In this document: positions 54,953 to 63,545 of the stretch, piece by piece | Layout: each line of letters opens with the position of its first letter | Numbering within the stretch: position 1 is the stretch's first letter | Source: Pseudomonas synxantha | GTDB taxonomy: Bacteria > Pseudomonadota > Gammaproteobacteria > Pseudomonadales > Pseudomonadaceae | Length of the DNA stretch: 64,000 nt | Assembly: GCF_900105675.1 (NCBI RefSeq) | Contig: NZ_LT629786.1 | Span: forward strand, 5,518,001-5,582,000 | Direction of reading: 5' to 3' | The notes under the pieces: model-generated | Databases searched by the model: none | The model's input: only the letters and a program-made list of their open reading frames with translations | Told to the model about the DNA's origin: nothing | Made by a program: the position numbers and the translations under genes

Positions 54953-55993
54953 ATGACCGACAAGAGCCAACAATTTGCCAGTGACAACTATTCCGGCATC
55001 TGTCCGGAAGCCTGGGCCGCCATGGAACAAGCCAACCACGGCCATCAACGCGCCTACGGCGATGATGAATGGACCCACCGTGCCGCTGACGGTTTCCGCA
55101 ATCTGTTCGAGAGCGACTGCGAGGTATTCTTTGCCTTCAACGGTACGGCAGCCAACTCCCTGGCGCTGTCCTCGCTGTGCCAGAGCTACCATAGCGTGAT
55201 TTGCTCGGAGACCGCCCACGTCGAGACCGACGAATGCGGCGCACCGGAGTTTTTCTCCAACGGTTCCAAGCTGCTCACCGCCCGCACTGAAAACGGCAAG
55301 CTGACTCCGGAATCGATCCGCGAGATCGCCCTCAAGCGCCAGGACATCCACTACCCCAAGCCGCGCGTGGTCACCCTGACCCAGGCCACCGAAGTCGGCA
55401 GCGTCTACACCCCGGAAGAAATCCGCGCCATCAGCGCCACCTGCAAGGAACTGGGCCTGAACCTGCACATGGACGGCGCGCGCTTCTCCAACGCCTGTGC
55501 GTTCCTCGGTTGCTCACCGGCTGACCTGACCTGGAAAGCCGGTGTGGACGTGCTGTGCTTTGGCGGTACCAAGAACGGCATGGCAGTGGGTGAAGCCATC
55601 CTGTTCTTCAACCACAAGCTGGCTGAAGACTTCGATTACCGCTGCAAGCAGGCTGGCCAGCTGGCGTCGAAGATGCGCTTTTTGTCGGCCCCCTGGGTGG
55701 GCCTGCTGGAAAACGATGCCTGGCTCAAGCATGCACGCCATGCCAATCACTGTGCGCAACTGCTGAGCAGCCTGGTATCGGACATCCCCGGCGTGGAACT
55801 GATGTTCCCGGTACAGGCCAACGGCGTGTTCCTGCAGCTCTCGGAACCGGCCATTGCGGCGTTGACGGCCAAGGGCTGGCGCTTCTACACCTTCATCGGC
55901 AAAGGTGGTGCGCGCTTCATGTGTGCGTGGGATACCGAGGAGGAGCGTGTAAGAGAATTGGCTGCGGATATTCGGACAGTGATGGGCGCGTAA
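54953..55993 (+). CDS. ltaE: Low-specificity L-threonine aldolase
   Basis: The 346-residue PLP enzyme cleaves L-threonine to glycine and acetaldehyde. It has NYSGICPEAWAAM at the start, the block FAFNGTAANSLALSSLCQ, HMDGARFSNACAFLG and the lysine motif LCFGGTKNGMAVGEA. It lies among glycine-metabolism genes (glyA, sox, gbc), which fits supply or use of glycine. Expression may be independent, since its neighbour upstream is divergent. Confidence 0.94.
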   Translation: MTDKSQQFASDNYSGICPEAWAAMEQANHGHQRAYGDDEWTHRAADGFRNLFESDCEVFFAFNGTAANSLALSSLCQSYHSVICSETAHVETDECGAPEFFSNGSKLLTARTENGKLTPESIREIALKRQDIHYPKPRVVTLTQATEVGSVYTPEEIRAISATCKELGLNLHMDGARFSNACAFLGCSPADLTWKAGVDVLCFGGTKNGMAVGEAILFFNHKLAEDFDYRCKQAGQLASKMRFLSAPWVGLLENDAWLKHARHANHCAQLLSSLVSDIPGVELMFPVQANGVFLQLSEPAIAALTAKGWRFYTFIGKGGARFMCAWDTEEERVRELAADIRTVMGA

Positions 55994-56176
55994 ACCGTGA
56001 TGGATAATGGCGGAAAGCCGAGTTTGTTTTTTGATATTTCTGACAGCAGCGCGTTTGAATTTTGTTGACTAGCCTCTGGTTACCCGCAAGAAGATGCCGC
56101 TGCAGAGGCCACCTTTCGGGAACAACTGCCAGCCGAGAAATCGGCCGGAAACGGAAATCCAGCAGAGAGCCAAACC

Positions 56177-56377
56177 ATGGAATATCAAAGCAACGCCAGC
56201 ATCCTTAAAAGCGACGACACTGCCAGTACCACGGTGATTGATTGGGATGAGTTCAGGACGCACGCAAAGGTCGGGGACACTATCCGCGAGCCGTCCAGGA
56301 CGTTGAGGATCTACGACAAAGTCTATGAACTGACAGCATCAGGCCAACATTTCGTGGTTCATATCTACGCCCAATAA
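56177..56377 (+). CDS. Small orphan protein of unknown function
   Basis: The 66-residue product (MEYQSNASILKSDDTASTTV at the start, ending HFVVHIYAQ) has no signal peptide or membrane segment. It is not recognised. The region upstream (55994-56176) is AT-rich for this genome and contains no other gene. A weak GAGAG is located 8-12 nt before the ATG. It is convergent with the amine oxidase gene, with 74 nt between the stops. Expression is unproven. Confidence 0.5.
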   Translation: MEYQSNASILKSDDTASTTVIDWDEFRTHAKVGDTIREPSRTLRIYDKVYELTASGQHFVVHIYAQ

Positions 56378-56451
56378 CCCTTAACGCCTAAAGGCCGCGC
56401 CGGAGATTCATGGCCTCCGACGCGGAACCGAACTGACGTACCAGCCCTTAC

Positions 56452-58272
56452 TTACAAAGCCTTCGGCTGGAGCGCCGCCCATTCATCGATGGGGCCTGGG
56501 TTATTGATAAAGGTACCTCCACCGAACTTCACCGCCAGTTTATTAACCGCGTTCAAGGCAGTGGTCACCGCGCCTTCCCCCCAGCCACCGGTAAAGGACA
56601 CATCATCCCCAGCAAGAATGAACCCATCGGGACTCGGGCTATGCACATCGTTCATAAACTGGGAAAACAACAGGCGCTGGTATTCGTACTGCCCTGGCAG
56701 GTTCATTTTGAAGGCGCTTAGAAAAAACGGCTGCTCTTCCCAATTGATTTCGACAAATGGGTCTGTCATGCCGAACTCTGCGCCAAGGTCTAGCTGATGG
56801 TGGGCATACACCGAGTCCAGCAAGGTTGAACATACCGCCACATGGGACGGCAACGGCGCGGCACGGTCACCCAGGAACTTGAGGCTGTCGTCATTCCAGG
56901 CGTAAGACAAAAACATCCCACTGCCCTTGTACGAACCTTTACTCGCAGCGTAGTCCAGCAGATAGGTGCCCCGGGTAATTCGATCCGACAACGTCACACT
57001 CATCTTGTGTTGGTGATCCGTTCCGACATCGGTCCAGAAAGGTCGCTTGGTTTGCGCAAATACCTTGGCCGACTGCATGTAGTGGGTGTACATCACCGCT
57101 TCCCATTCTTTAGTCGACAAAAGGTCATTCATCTGACTGAAGCGACCGGCACCATCCATGTAACGGAATTTGTCCAGTATCCGCTTGTGGGGGGTATAGA
57201 CCACGGCGGGGAAGACGTATCGGCTCTCAGTTTTCTGGACATGATCATAAATCCACACGTCGAACTGATCGTCCTCTGATCGCCGTATGATTTGCCGCAC
57301 TTCTTGATTCAACATCTGCGGAATGACTTGAGCACTCAGACTCTCGACAGTAGTTCCCGCCGGCCAGTGGTCCATGCTGTCGCCCATCGTGTCCGGGCTA
57401 CGTGACAACAACCGGCGCGGCAGCTCACTGGAGCCGTCGTACATCAACTTATGGTTGGTATCCAGGCCTGTGTACAACACCCGCAGCACCTCCAGAAAAC
57501 TGTTCGGGTAGTCGGTATTCCATCCCCCGGTACCAAAACCGATCTGGCCGAACAGGTCGATATCCTCGCGACTCCATTTTGCCTGCTCCACCATGGCCGC
57601 AAAGAAGCTCAGGTTGTCCCAACCTGCGTCCAAAATGGCGTTCCACAGCGTCTTGATCTTCGCCTGATCAATGCTTTCCTCGGACATTGCCGCTTCCATC
57701 TCGCGGAAATTGATCGGCTGTTGTTCCAGGAAAATATCGAACAATTTACGTTCGATTTCGACATATTTATCGGGCAATTTATCGCGTTCGTAATAGACCT
57801 GTTGCTGCTGGTAATCGACCACTGTACTGGGCGTGGAAGCCGCGCCCGGGTTGGGAAAGTCAGTCGAATTGGCTGACATGCCAACCTTGTCGAAATAGTG
57901 CATCAGCGCCTTGCCGGAAACGGGAAAACGCATGGCGCCCATTTCACATATAACGCTGTTGCCGGGGTCCTGCGGATCACCTGTCACATGGGAATAGAAC
58001 CGCCCACCAATACGGTCACTGGCCTCCACTATCACGGGGTGCAACCCCATGCGCATGGCTTCATAAGCCGCCACAGCGCCGGCTACTCCCGCCCCCACGA
58101 TAAGTACCTGGCGGCAACTCGTACTGCTGGAAACCCGCCCCAATGGCCTGTCGTCGCTGACGGCCTGATTGAGAAAACGGGAGTAATGAAAGGGGAAGTC
58201 TGGGATAAGCGCTGTGACATCTTGGGCCAACAAACGCGCGGCACCTTGAGAACGAGAAGGAATAGCAGACAT
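56452..58272 (-). CDS. Flavin amine oxidase, lysine/tryptophan 2-monooxygenase family
   Basis: The 606-residue protein has the FAD motif VLIVGAGVAGAVAAYEAMRMG (in two parts, about residues 55-75), the GG block EMGAMRFPVSGKALMHYFDKVG, GQIGFGTGGWNTDYPNSFLEVLRV (in two parts) and a C-terminal FAD loop ILAGDDVSFTGGWGEGAVTTALNAV. These blocks align with lysine 2-monooxygenase DavB and tryptophan 2-monooxygenase IaaM, which turn an amino acid into its carboxamide with O2. I chose the ATG at 58272, with AAGGA 8 nt upstream; the frame extends to 58323. The N-terminus is about 45 residues longer than in DavB. The substrate is unknown. Confidence 0.85.
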   Translation of the reverse strand: MSAIPSRSQGAARLLAQDVTALIPDFPFHYSRFLNQAVSDDRPLGRVSSSTSCRQVLIVGAGVAGAVAAYEAMRMGLHPVIVEASDRIGGRFYSHVTGDPQDPGNSVICEMGAMRFPVSGKALMHYFDKVGMSANSTDFPNPGAASTPSTVVDYQQQQVYYERDKLPDKYVEIERKLFDIFLEQQPINFREMEAAMSEESIDQAKIKTLWNAILDAGWDNLSFFAAMVEQAKWSREDIDLFGQIGFGTGGWNTDYPNSFLEVLRVLYTGLDTNHKLMYDGSSELPRRLLSRSPDTMGDSMDHWPAGTTVESLSAQVIPQMLNQEVRQIIRRSEDDQFDVWIYDHVQKTESRYVFPAVVYTPHKRILDKFRYMDGAGRFSQMNDLLSTKEWEAVMYTHYMQSAKVFAQTKRPFWTDVGTDHQHKMSVTLSDRITRGTYLLDYAASKGSYKGSGMFLSYAWNDDSLKFLGDRAAPLPSHVAVCSTLLDSVYAHHQLDLGAEFGMTDPFVEINWEEQPFFLSAFKMNLPGQYEYQRLLFSQFMNDVHSPSPDGFILAGDDVSFTGGWGEGAVTTALNAVNKLAVKFGGGTFINNPGPIDEWAALQPKAL

Positions 58273-58548
58273 GTTGATCATCCTTGGTCTGTCAAAGGAC
58301 GTCCGCCTACTTCTCCACTGCAAAGGGCGACTACGACGAGTTCGGTCTTCAGCGTAGACGCTTGTAGGAAATCTCTCTATATCAACTAGAAATAAAAGGT
58401 ACGTGCGTAAGGCAAGCCCTGCTTAGACTGGACTTGCGCAATCAGTTCAGAAATTCCTGAAGTGATTATTTGCGAATGCCGATTCAAATGTACTTTTGCT
58501 TACAAGACTCTCCGTGGTCTCACTCAATAAAAACAGACCGTGATATCT

Positions 58549-59993
58549 ATGAACACGCCCCCAGAACGACCAACTGCTGCGTCTTCCACCACGCTGAAAG
58601 TTGAAACCCGCTCCATTGACTATGTGCCGCGCCATGAACGCCACGGCAAGGTTTGGCATCAAGCGCCGTTCTGGTTCACAGGCAACTTCGTACTGACCAC
58701 CATGGTCACCGGCTTTACCGGCGCGGCGCTGGGCCTGAGCCTGATGTATGCGATCCTGGCGATTGTCATCGGCGTGTGCCTGGGCACCTTTGCCATGGCC
58801 TTCCACGCCAATCAAGGCCCACGCATGGGCTTGCCGCAAATGGTCCAGTCGCGGGCACAATTCGGCTTGCGCGGGGCAATCGTGCCCTTTATCGCAGTGG
58901 TCTTCGTGTATATCGGCTTCAACGTCTTCAACGTGATTCTCGCAACAGACGCGATCAACACCGTGCTGCCCGGCGAGCGCGCCCCCTGGTACGCCTTGAT
59001 GATCATCCTGGCAGTGATCATTGCAGTAGTCGGCCACGACCTCCTGCACACCGTACAACGCTGGCTGACCTACGTGATGATCAGTGTTTTCACCGTACTG
59101 ACGGTGGCTGCTTTGATGAGCCTGCAAGCCGACTCGGCGGTGGTGGGCGCGCACTTTTCCTGGTCAGCCTTCTTGATTCAACTGTCCGCCGCCGCGGGCT
59201 ACCAGATCAGCTACGCCGTGTACGTGTCGGATTACTCGCGCTATCTGCCGCACACCACGCCCACGCGCAGCGTTGTCACCTGGACCTACCTGGGCGCCGC
59301 CGGCTCAGCGCTGTGGCTGATGTCATTGGGGGCTTTCCTCGCGTCGGCCCTGCCCTCTCCGGATGCTATCGCCAGCGTGCAGGCCGTGGGCAACCAAGTG
59401 ATACCCGGCTTTGGCACCTTTACCGTATTGATCGCGGTGCCTGCGCTGGTGGGCATCATGGCGGTCAACTGCTATGGCGCCATGCTCACCGGCATCAGTG
59501 CCATCGACGGCTTCATCTCGATCAAGCCGCGCCTCAAGAGCGAATCATCGGCATCAGCTTGGTGGCCGCGGTCATTTTCGTGATCGCCCTGAGCATCCCG
59601 GAGAGCTACCTGCACAGCTTCAATAACTTCGTCCTCTTGATGCTGTATTTCCTGGTGCCTTGGACGGCGGTAAATCTCGCGGACTACTATGCTGTACGCA
59701 AAGGGCGCTACGCAATCAGCGACCTGTTCAACCCTGGCGGCATCTACGGTCGCTGGTCGAGCGCCGGCCTCACCGCGTATTTCCTCGGCATCGCGACGAT
59801 GGTCCCGTTCATGTCCCTGGGCTTTTACCAAGGCCCGGTCGCACTATGGCTGGGCGGTGCCGACATTGCATTCGTGGTTGGCCTGGTGGTCTCGGCGGCG
59901 ACCTACTGCATCATGACCCGACGCCTCGATCACTCCCGTGAAGCCCGCGCCGTGGAGGCCAGTGAACGGCTGTTGGAAGGAGAAGAGTCATGA
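58549..59993 (+). pseudogene. NCS1-family permease with a frameshift
   Basis: Two overlapping frames together encode one NCS1 (purine/cytosine/allantoin-type) permease of about 480 residues. The first frame (58549-59538) covers the N-terminus to NCYGAMLTGISAIDGF and SIKPRLK. The last quarter (RIIGISLVAAVIFVIALS to the C-terminus) continues in another frame to 59993. A single missing base near 59539 (for example one G of AAGGAG) explains this. As read, the first frame ends at 59583 with a wrong tail, so the protein loses its last helices. The stop of the second frame overlaps the ATG of the amidase. It could be a sequencing error, a real mutation or, less likely, recoding. Confidence 0.82.
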
Positions 59994-60799
59994 CATCGAT
60001 AACGGTCGTTTGCCATCAACTGGCCCCCCGTATTGGCGATCTTGATTACAACCGGGCGCTCAGCGAAAGCGCAATCCGTGGCGCAAGTGGGGCACAGGTC
60101 ATCGTCCTGCCCGAACTGATGCAAAGTGGTTACGCCTTCGATAACCGAGGGGAAGCCCATGCGGCTTCCGAGACAGATGACGGCCCGACCCTGAGCCTAT
60201 GGCGCGCCTTGGCCAGTGAACTGGATATCATCATCGTCGCCGGCTTCTGTGAGCGCCTGAGTGCTGGACGGGTCGCCAATAGCCTCGCGTTGATCCAACC
60301 CGCAGGCCGGCTGACGGTGTATCGCAAAGCCCACTTATGGGACCGGGAAAAGCTGATCTTCACGCCCGGCACCGAACCACCGCCGGTCGTCGAAACCAAG
60401 ATCGGCCGGGTCGCCGCGATGATCTGCTACGACTTGGAACTGCCTGAGTGGGTGCGCCTGGCCGCCTTGGCCGGCGCCGACCTGCTGTGCGCCCCGGTGA
60501 ACTGGCCGGACGGTCCACGCCCGGCCGACGAGCGACCGGGGGAGATTGTTCGCGTCCAGGCCAATGCTGCAGTCAATCGCATGTTCATTGCCGCCTGTGA
60601 CCGCTACGGCGAGGAGCGCGGTATAACCTGGGTGGGCGGCTCGCCCATTGTCGATGCCAACGGTTACCCGTTGGCCGGCGCAGTCTCCCATCAGAGGGAA
60701 CAGCGGCTAGTCGCTCAACTGCCTCTGGCCGAGGCCAGAGACAAGTTCATCAGCGAGCATAACCACGTTCACCAGGACCGTCGGCCGGGCTTGTACTGA
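59990..60799 (+). CDS. Nitrilase-superfamily carbon-nitrogen hydrolase (amidase-like)
   Basis: The 269-residue protein has the Glu-Lys-Cys triad: Glu42 in VLPELMQSGY, Lys113 in VYRKAHLWDREK and Cys146 in AMICYDLELPE. It hydrolyses C-N bonds of amides, ureides or nitriles in the cytoplasm. Its ATG overlaps the stop of the permease frame (ATGA), so the two are coupled, and the amine oxidase is divergent. DavA, the partner of lysine monooxygenase DavB, belongs to the same superfamily, so this enzyme may hydrolyse the amide made by the oxidase. This pairing is inference. Confidence 0.85.
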   Translation: MTSITVVCHQLAPRIGDLDYNRALSESAIRGASGAQVIVLPELMQSGYAFDNRGEAHAASETDDGPTLSLWRALASELDIIIVAGFCERLSAGRVANSLALIQPAGRLTVYRKAHLWDREKLIFTPGTEPPPVVETKIGRVAAMICYDLELPEWVRLAALAGADLLCAPVNWPDGPRPADERPGEIVRVQANAAVNRMFIAACDRYGEERGITWVGGSPIVDANGYPLAGAVSHQREQRLVAQLPLAEARDKFISEHNHVHQDRRPGLY

Positions 60800-60802
60800 G
60801 CA

Positions 60803-61903
60803 TCAAAATTCAATGCGCACATCCCCCTTCGGCACACTGCAGCACGACAGGATATAGCCCTCAGCTTCGTCTTCCTCGGTGATCCCGCCGTTGTGCTCCA
60901 TCTCCACCTCGCCGCCCAGCTTCATCACCTTGCATGTCCCGCAGATGCCCATGCCACAGGCCTTGGGAATCAGCAGGCCGAGCTTGGCGGCCGCGGCGTG
61001 CACCGTTTCACCCGGTGCTACACGAATGCTCTTGCCGGAGGCAATGAACTCCACCTGGTGAAGATCCGCCAAGTCGATCTCCGGTGCATCCGCCGCTTGC
61101 TCGGCTTGCTCCACTGCATCGGCCCGCGCTTCCGGCGGGGTCGCGCCAAAGGACTCTTCGTGATAGCGCGCCATATCGAAACCAGCGGCTTCGAGCAGGC
61201 GCTTCACCGCGCTCATGTAGGGCGTCGGGCCGCAGCAGAACACTTCGCGCTCGAGGAAGTCCGGCACCATCAGTTCCAGCATCTTGTGGTTCAGGTAACC
61301 ACGGTACCCGGCCCAAGGCTCTCCCAGACCATGCTTTTCGCAGATCAGATGCAGACTGAAGTTGTCGATCCGCGACGCCATGTGCTCCAGCTCGCGGTGG
61401 TAGATGATGTCCTTGGGCGAGCGGGCGCTGTGAACAAAGGTCATGTCGACATTCGCGTTGGTGTCGTAGAACCAACGGGCCATGGACATGACTGGGGTGA
61501 TACCGACGCCGCCGCTGAGGTACAGCACTTTCGGGCTGGGAAAGTCGATGGCGTTGAACAGCCCCACCGGGCCGTGCACCGCCAGCTCCTGCCCTTCATG
61601 CAGCGTGTCGTGCAGCCAGTTGGAGACCTTGCCGCCCGGTACGCGCTTGATGGTCACCGAAAAGCTGTAGGGCACCGAGGGCGAACTGGAAATCGTGTAC
61701 GAGCGCATGATCGGCTGGCCGTCGATCTCCAGCTCCAGGGTGACGAATTGCCCGGGCTTGAAAAAGAACAGGATCGGCTGGTCAGCCATGAAGCAGAAGG
61801 TGCGCACGTCCCAGGTTTCCTGGATGACTTTGACGCAACGGACGATGTGTCGACCATTGGCCCAGGTCTGGGTGGTTACCGGATTCAGGAAATTGCTAGA
61901 CAT
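60803..61903 (-). CDS. gbcB: Glycine betaine monooxygenase reductase GbcB
   Basis: The 366-residue reductase has a flavin-binding domain (MRSYTISSSP), an NAD domain (LYLSGGVGITPVMSMARW; VFCCGPTPYMSAVKRLL) and a C-terminal 2Fe-2S ferredoxin domain with CGMGICGTCKV and a distal Cys near the end (SCCSVPKG). It supplies electrons to GbcA. I chose the ATG at 61903 with GGAG upstream; the frame extends to 61984. It is divergent from gbcA, as in other Pseudomonas. The 3-nt gap to the amidase gene is convergent. Confidence 0.95.
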   Translation of the reverse strand: MSSNFLNPVTTQTWANGRHIVRCVKVIQETWDVRTFCFMADQPILFFFKPGQFVTLELEIDGQPIMRSYTISSSPSVPYSFSVTIKRVPGGKVSNWLHDTLHEGQELAVHGPVGLFNAIDFPSPKVLYLSGGVGITPVMSMARWFYDTNANVDMTFVHSARSPKDIIYHRELEHMASRIDNFSLHLICEKHGLGEPWAGYRGYLNHKMLELMVPDFLEREVFCCGPTPYMSAVKRLLEAAGFDMARYHEESFGATPPEARADAVEQAEQAADAPEIDLADLHQVEFIASGKSIRVAPGETVHAAAAKLGLLIPKACGMGICGTCKVMKLGGEVEMEHNGGITEEDEAEGYILSCCSVPKGDVRIEF

Positions 61904-62184
61904 GTTGTTCTCCACCGCCGACGTCGGCCTTATGGTGGCGATTCTGCGTAACGCCGGGGCCACCCATTTACCTATCTGCGACATTCACATACTTACGGCG
62001 ACCAGCCCCCAACTACCGGGGGTTGCGCGTCGGGATCAGATTGGGCCATGTCGCCCATGGATAAGGTTCGACGCAACGCCGGGCCCACACTCGCTCCCAA
62101 CAAAGACGCTTTCTTTACGCCTTGCAACGCAACAACCGTAGCCACTTATCCCGGCCACACAGAATGGCCACGAGGACACATACG

Positions 62185-63480
62185 ATGGACGTCACCGCAA
62201 CCTTAAGCTTGGGCGATCCGCTGGAACCCGCACGCAAGGCCACCGCGCAAATGCTGCACGAGCGCGAGCGCACCTTTTCACTGCCGCAGCCGTTTTACTC
62301 TGATGAGCGGTTGTTTGATATCGACATGCAGGAGATCTTCCAGAAAGAGTGGTTGATCGCCGGCATGACCTGCGAAATCCCTACCAAGGGCAACTACCTG
62401 ACCCTGCAAGTGGGCAAGAACCCGATCATCGTGATCCGTGGCGCCGACGGTGTGGTGCATGCGTTCCACAACGTCTGCCGCCACCGTGGCTCACGCTTGT
62501 GCACCAGCGACAAGGGCAAGGTCGCCAAGCTGGTCTGCCATTACCACCAGTGGACCTACGAGCTGGACGGCCGCCTGCTGTTCGCCGGCACCGAGATGGG
62601 CGCCGATTTCGATATGAAGCAGTACGGCCTCAAGCCGGTGAACGTGAAGACTGCCGGCGGCTACATCTTTATCAGCCTGGCCGAGAACCCACCGGCCATC
62701 GATGACTTCCTGTCGACCCTGAATCACTACATGGAACCCTACGACATGGAAAACACCAAGGTGGCGATCCAGACCACCTTGTTCGAAAAGGCCAACTGGA
62801 AACTGGTGCTGGAAAACAACCGCGAGTGCTACCACTGCAACGCGTCGCACCCCGAACTGCTGAAAACCCTGCTGGAGTGGGACGACGTCACCGACCCTCG
62901 CGCCGACCAAGCTTTCAAGGACCATGTGGCCGCTTCCGCCGCCGCCTGGGATGCCGAGAAGATTCCTTACGCCCACGCCAGTTTCGGCCTGCGCAACCGT
63001 ATCGTGCGCATGCCGTTGCTCAAGGGCACCGTGTCCATGACGCTCGACGGCAAACAGGGCTGCGCCAAGCTCATGGGCCGTATCAAGAACCCGGACTTGG
63101 GATCGATGCGCATCCTGCACCTGCCCCACTCCTGGAACCACTGCATGGGCGATCACATCATTGTGTTCACCGTGTGGCCGATCAGCGCCCAGGAAACCAT
63201 GGTCACTACCAAGTGGATCGTGCACAAGGACGCCGTGGAAGGCGTGGACTACGACGTGGAGCGCATGCGCCAGGTGTGGGACGCCACCAACGACCAGGAC
63301 CGTCGGCTGGCCGAAGAGAACCAACGCGGCATCAACTCCACCGCTTACCAGCCTGGCCCATACTCCAAGACCTATGAGTTTGGCGTGGTGAATTTTGTGG
63401 ATTGGTACAGCGAGCGCATGTTGAACAACCTGGGCGCCGCTCCAGCGCCGTACCTCAAAGGTGTGGCAGCACACGAGTAA
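62185..63480 (+). CDS. gbcA: Glycine betaine monooxygenase Rieske subunit GbcA
   Basis: GbcA demethylates glycine betaine to dimethylglycine and formaldehyde. The 431-residue protein has the Rieske motif CRHRGSRLC ... CHYHQWTYELDGRLL near residues 96-130 and a mononuclear-iron domain with NRECYHCNASHPELL near residue 215. The ATG at 62185 has GAGGA 8 nt upstream and gives the usual N-terminus MDVTATLSLG; the frame extends to 62122. The 281-nt gap to gbcB should hold the regulator (GbdR) site, which I cannot place with confidence. Confidence 0.95.
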   Translation: MDVTATLSLGDPLEPARKATAQMLHERERTFSLPQPFYSDERLFDIDMQEIFQKEWLIAGMTCEIPTKGNYLTLQVGKNPIIVIRGADGVVHAFHNVCRHRGSRLCTSDKGKVAKLVCHYHQWTYELDGRLLFAGTEMGADFDMKQYGLKPVNVKTAGGYIFISLAENPPAIDDFLSTLNHYMEPYDMENTKVAIQTTLFEKANWKLVLENNRECYHCNASHPELLKTLLEWDDVTDPRADQAFKDHVAASAAAWDAEKIPYAHASFGLRNRIVRMPLLKGTVSMTLDGKQGCAKLMGRIKNPDLGSMRILHLPHSWNHCMGDHIIVFTVWPISAQETMVTTKWIVHKDAVEGVDYDVERMRQVWDATNDQDRRLAEENQRGINSTAYQPGPYSKTYEFGVVNFVDWYSERMLNNLGAAPAPYLKGVAAHE

Positions 63481-63500
63481 CTGACACGCCGTAGATCAAA

Positions 63501-63529
63501 TGTGGGAGGGAGCTTGCCCCCTCTCACAT
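63501..63529. repeat. Collapsed REP palindrome after gbcA
   Basis: TGTGGGAGGGAGCTTG is fused directly to CCCCCTCTCACATT, so the central parts of the two REP units are lost. It forms a hairpin 20 nt after the gbcA stop and could act in transcription termination. Confidence 0.75.
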
Positions 63530-63545
63530 TAAAATCCGAGCCGTT

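Noticed and set aside
59521..59583. Programmed ribosomal frameshift in the permease
   Set aside because: No slippery heptamer or clear downstream pseudoknot is visible, and this family does not use recoding. A one-base loss is simpler.
61904..62184. GbdR operator in the gbcA/gbcB divergent region
   Set aside because: Expected from known regulation, but I could not identify a specific site with confidence, so none is annotated.
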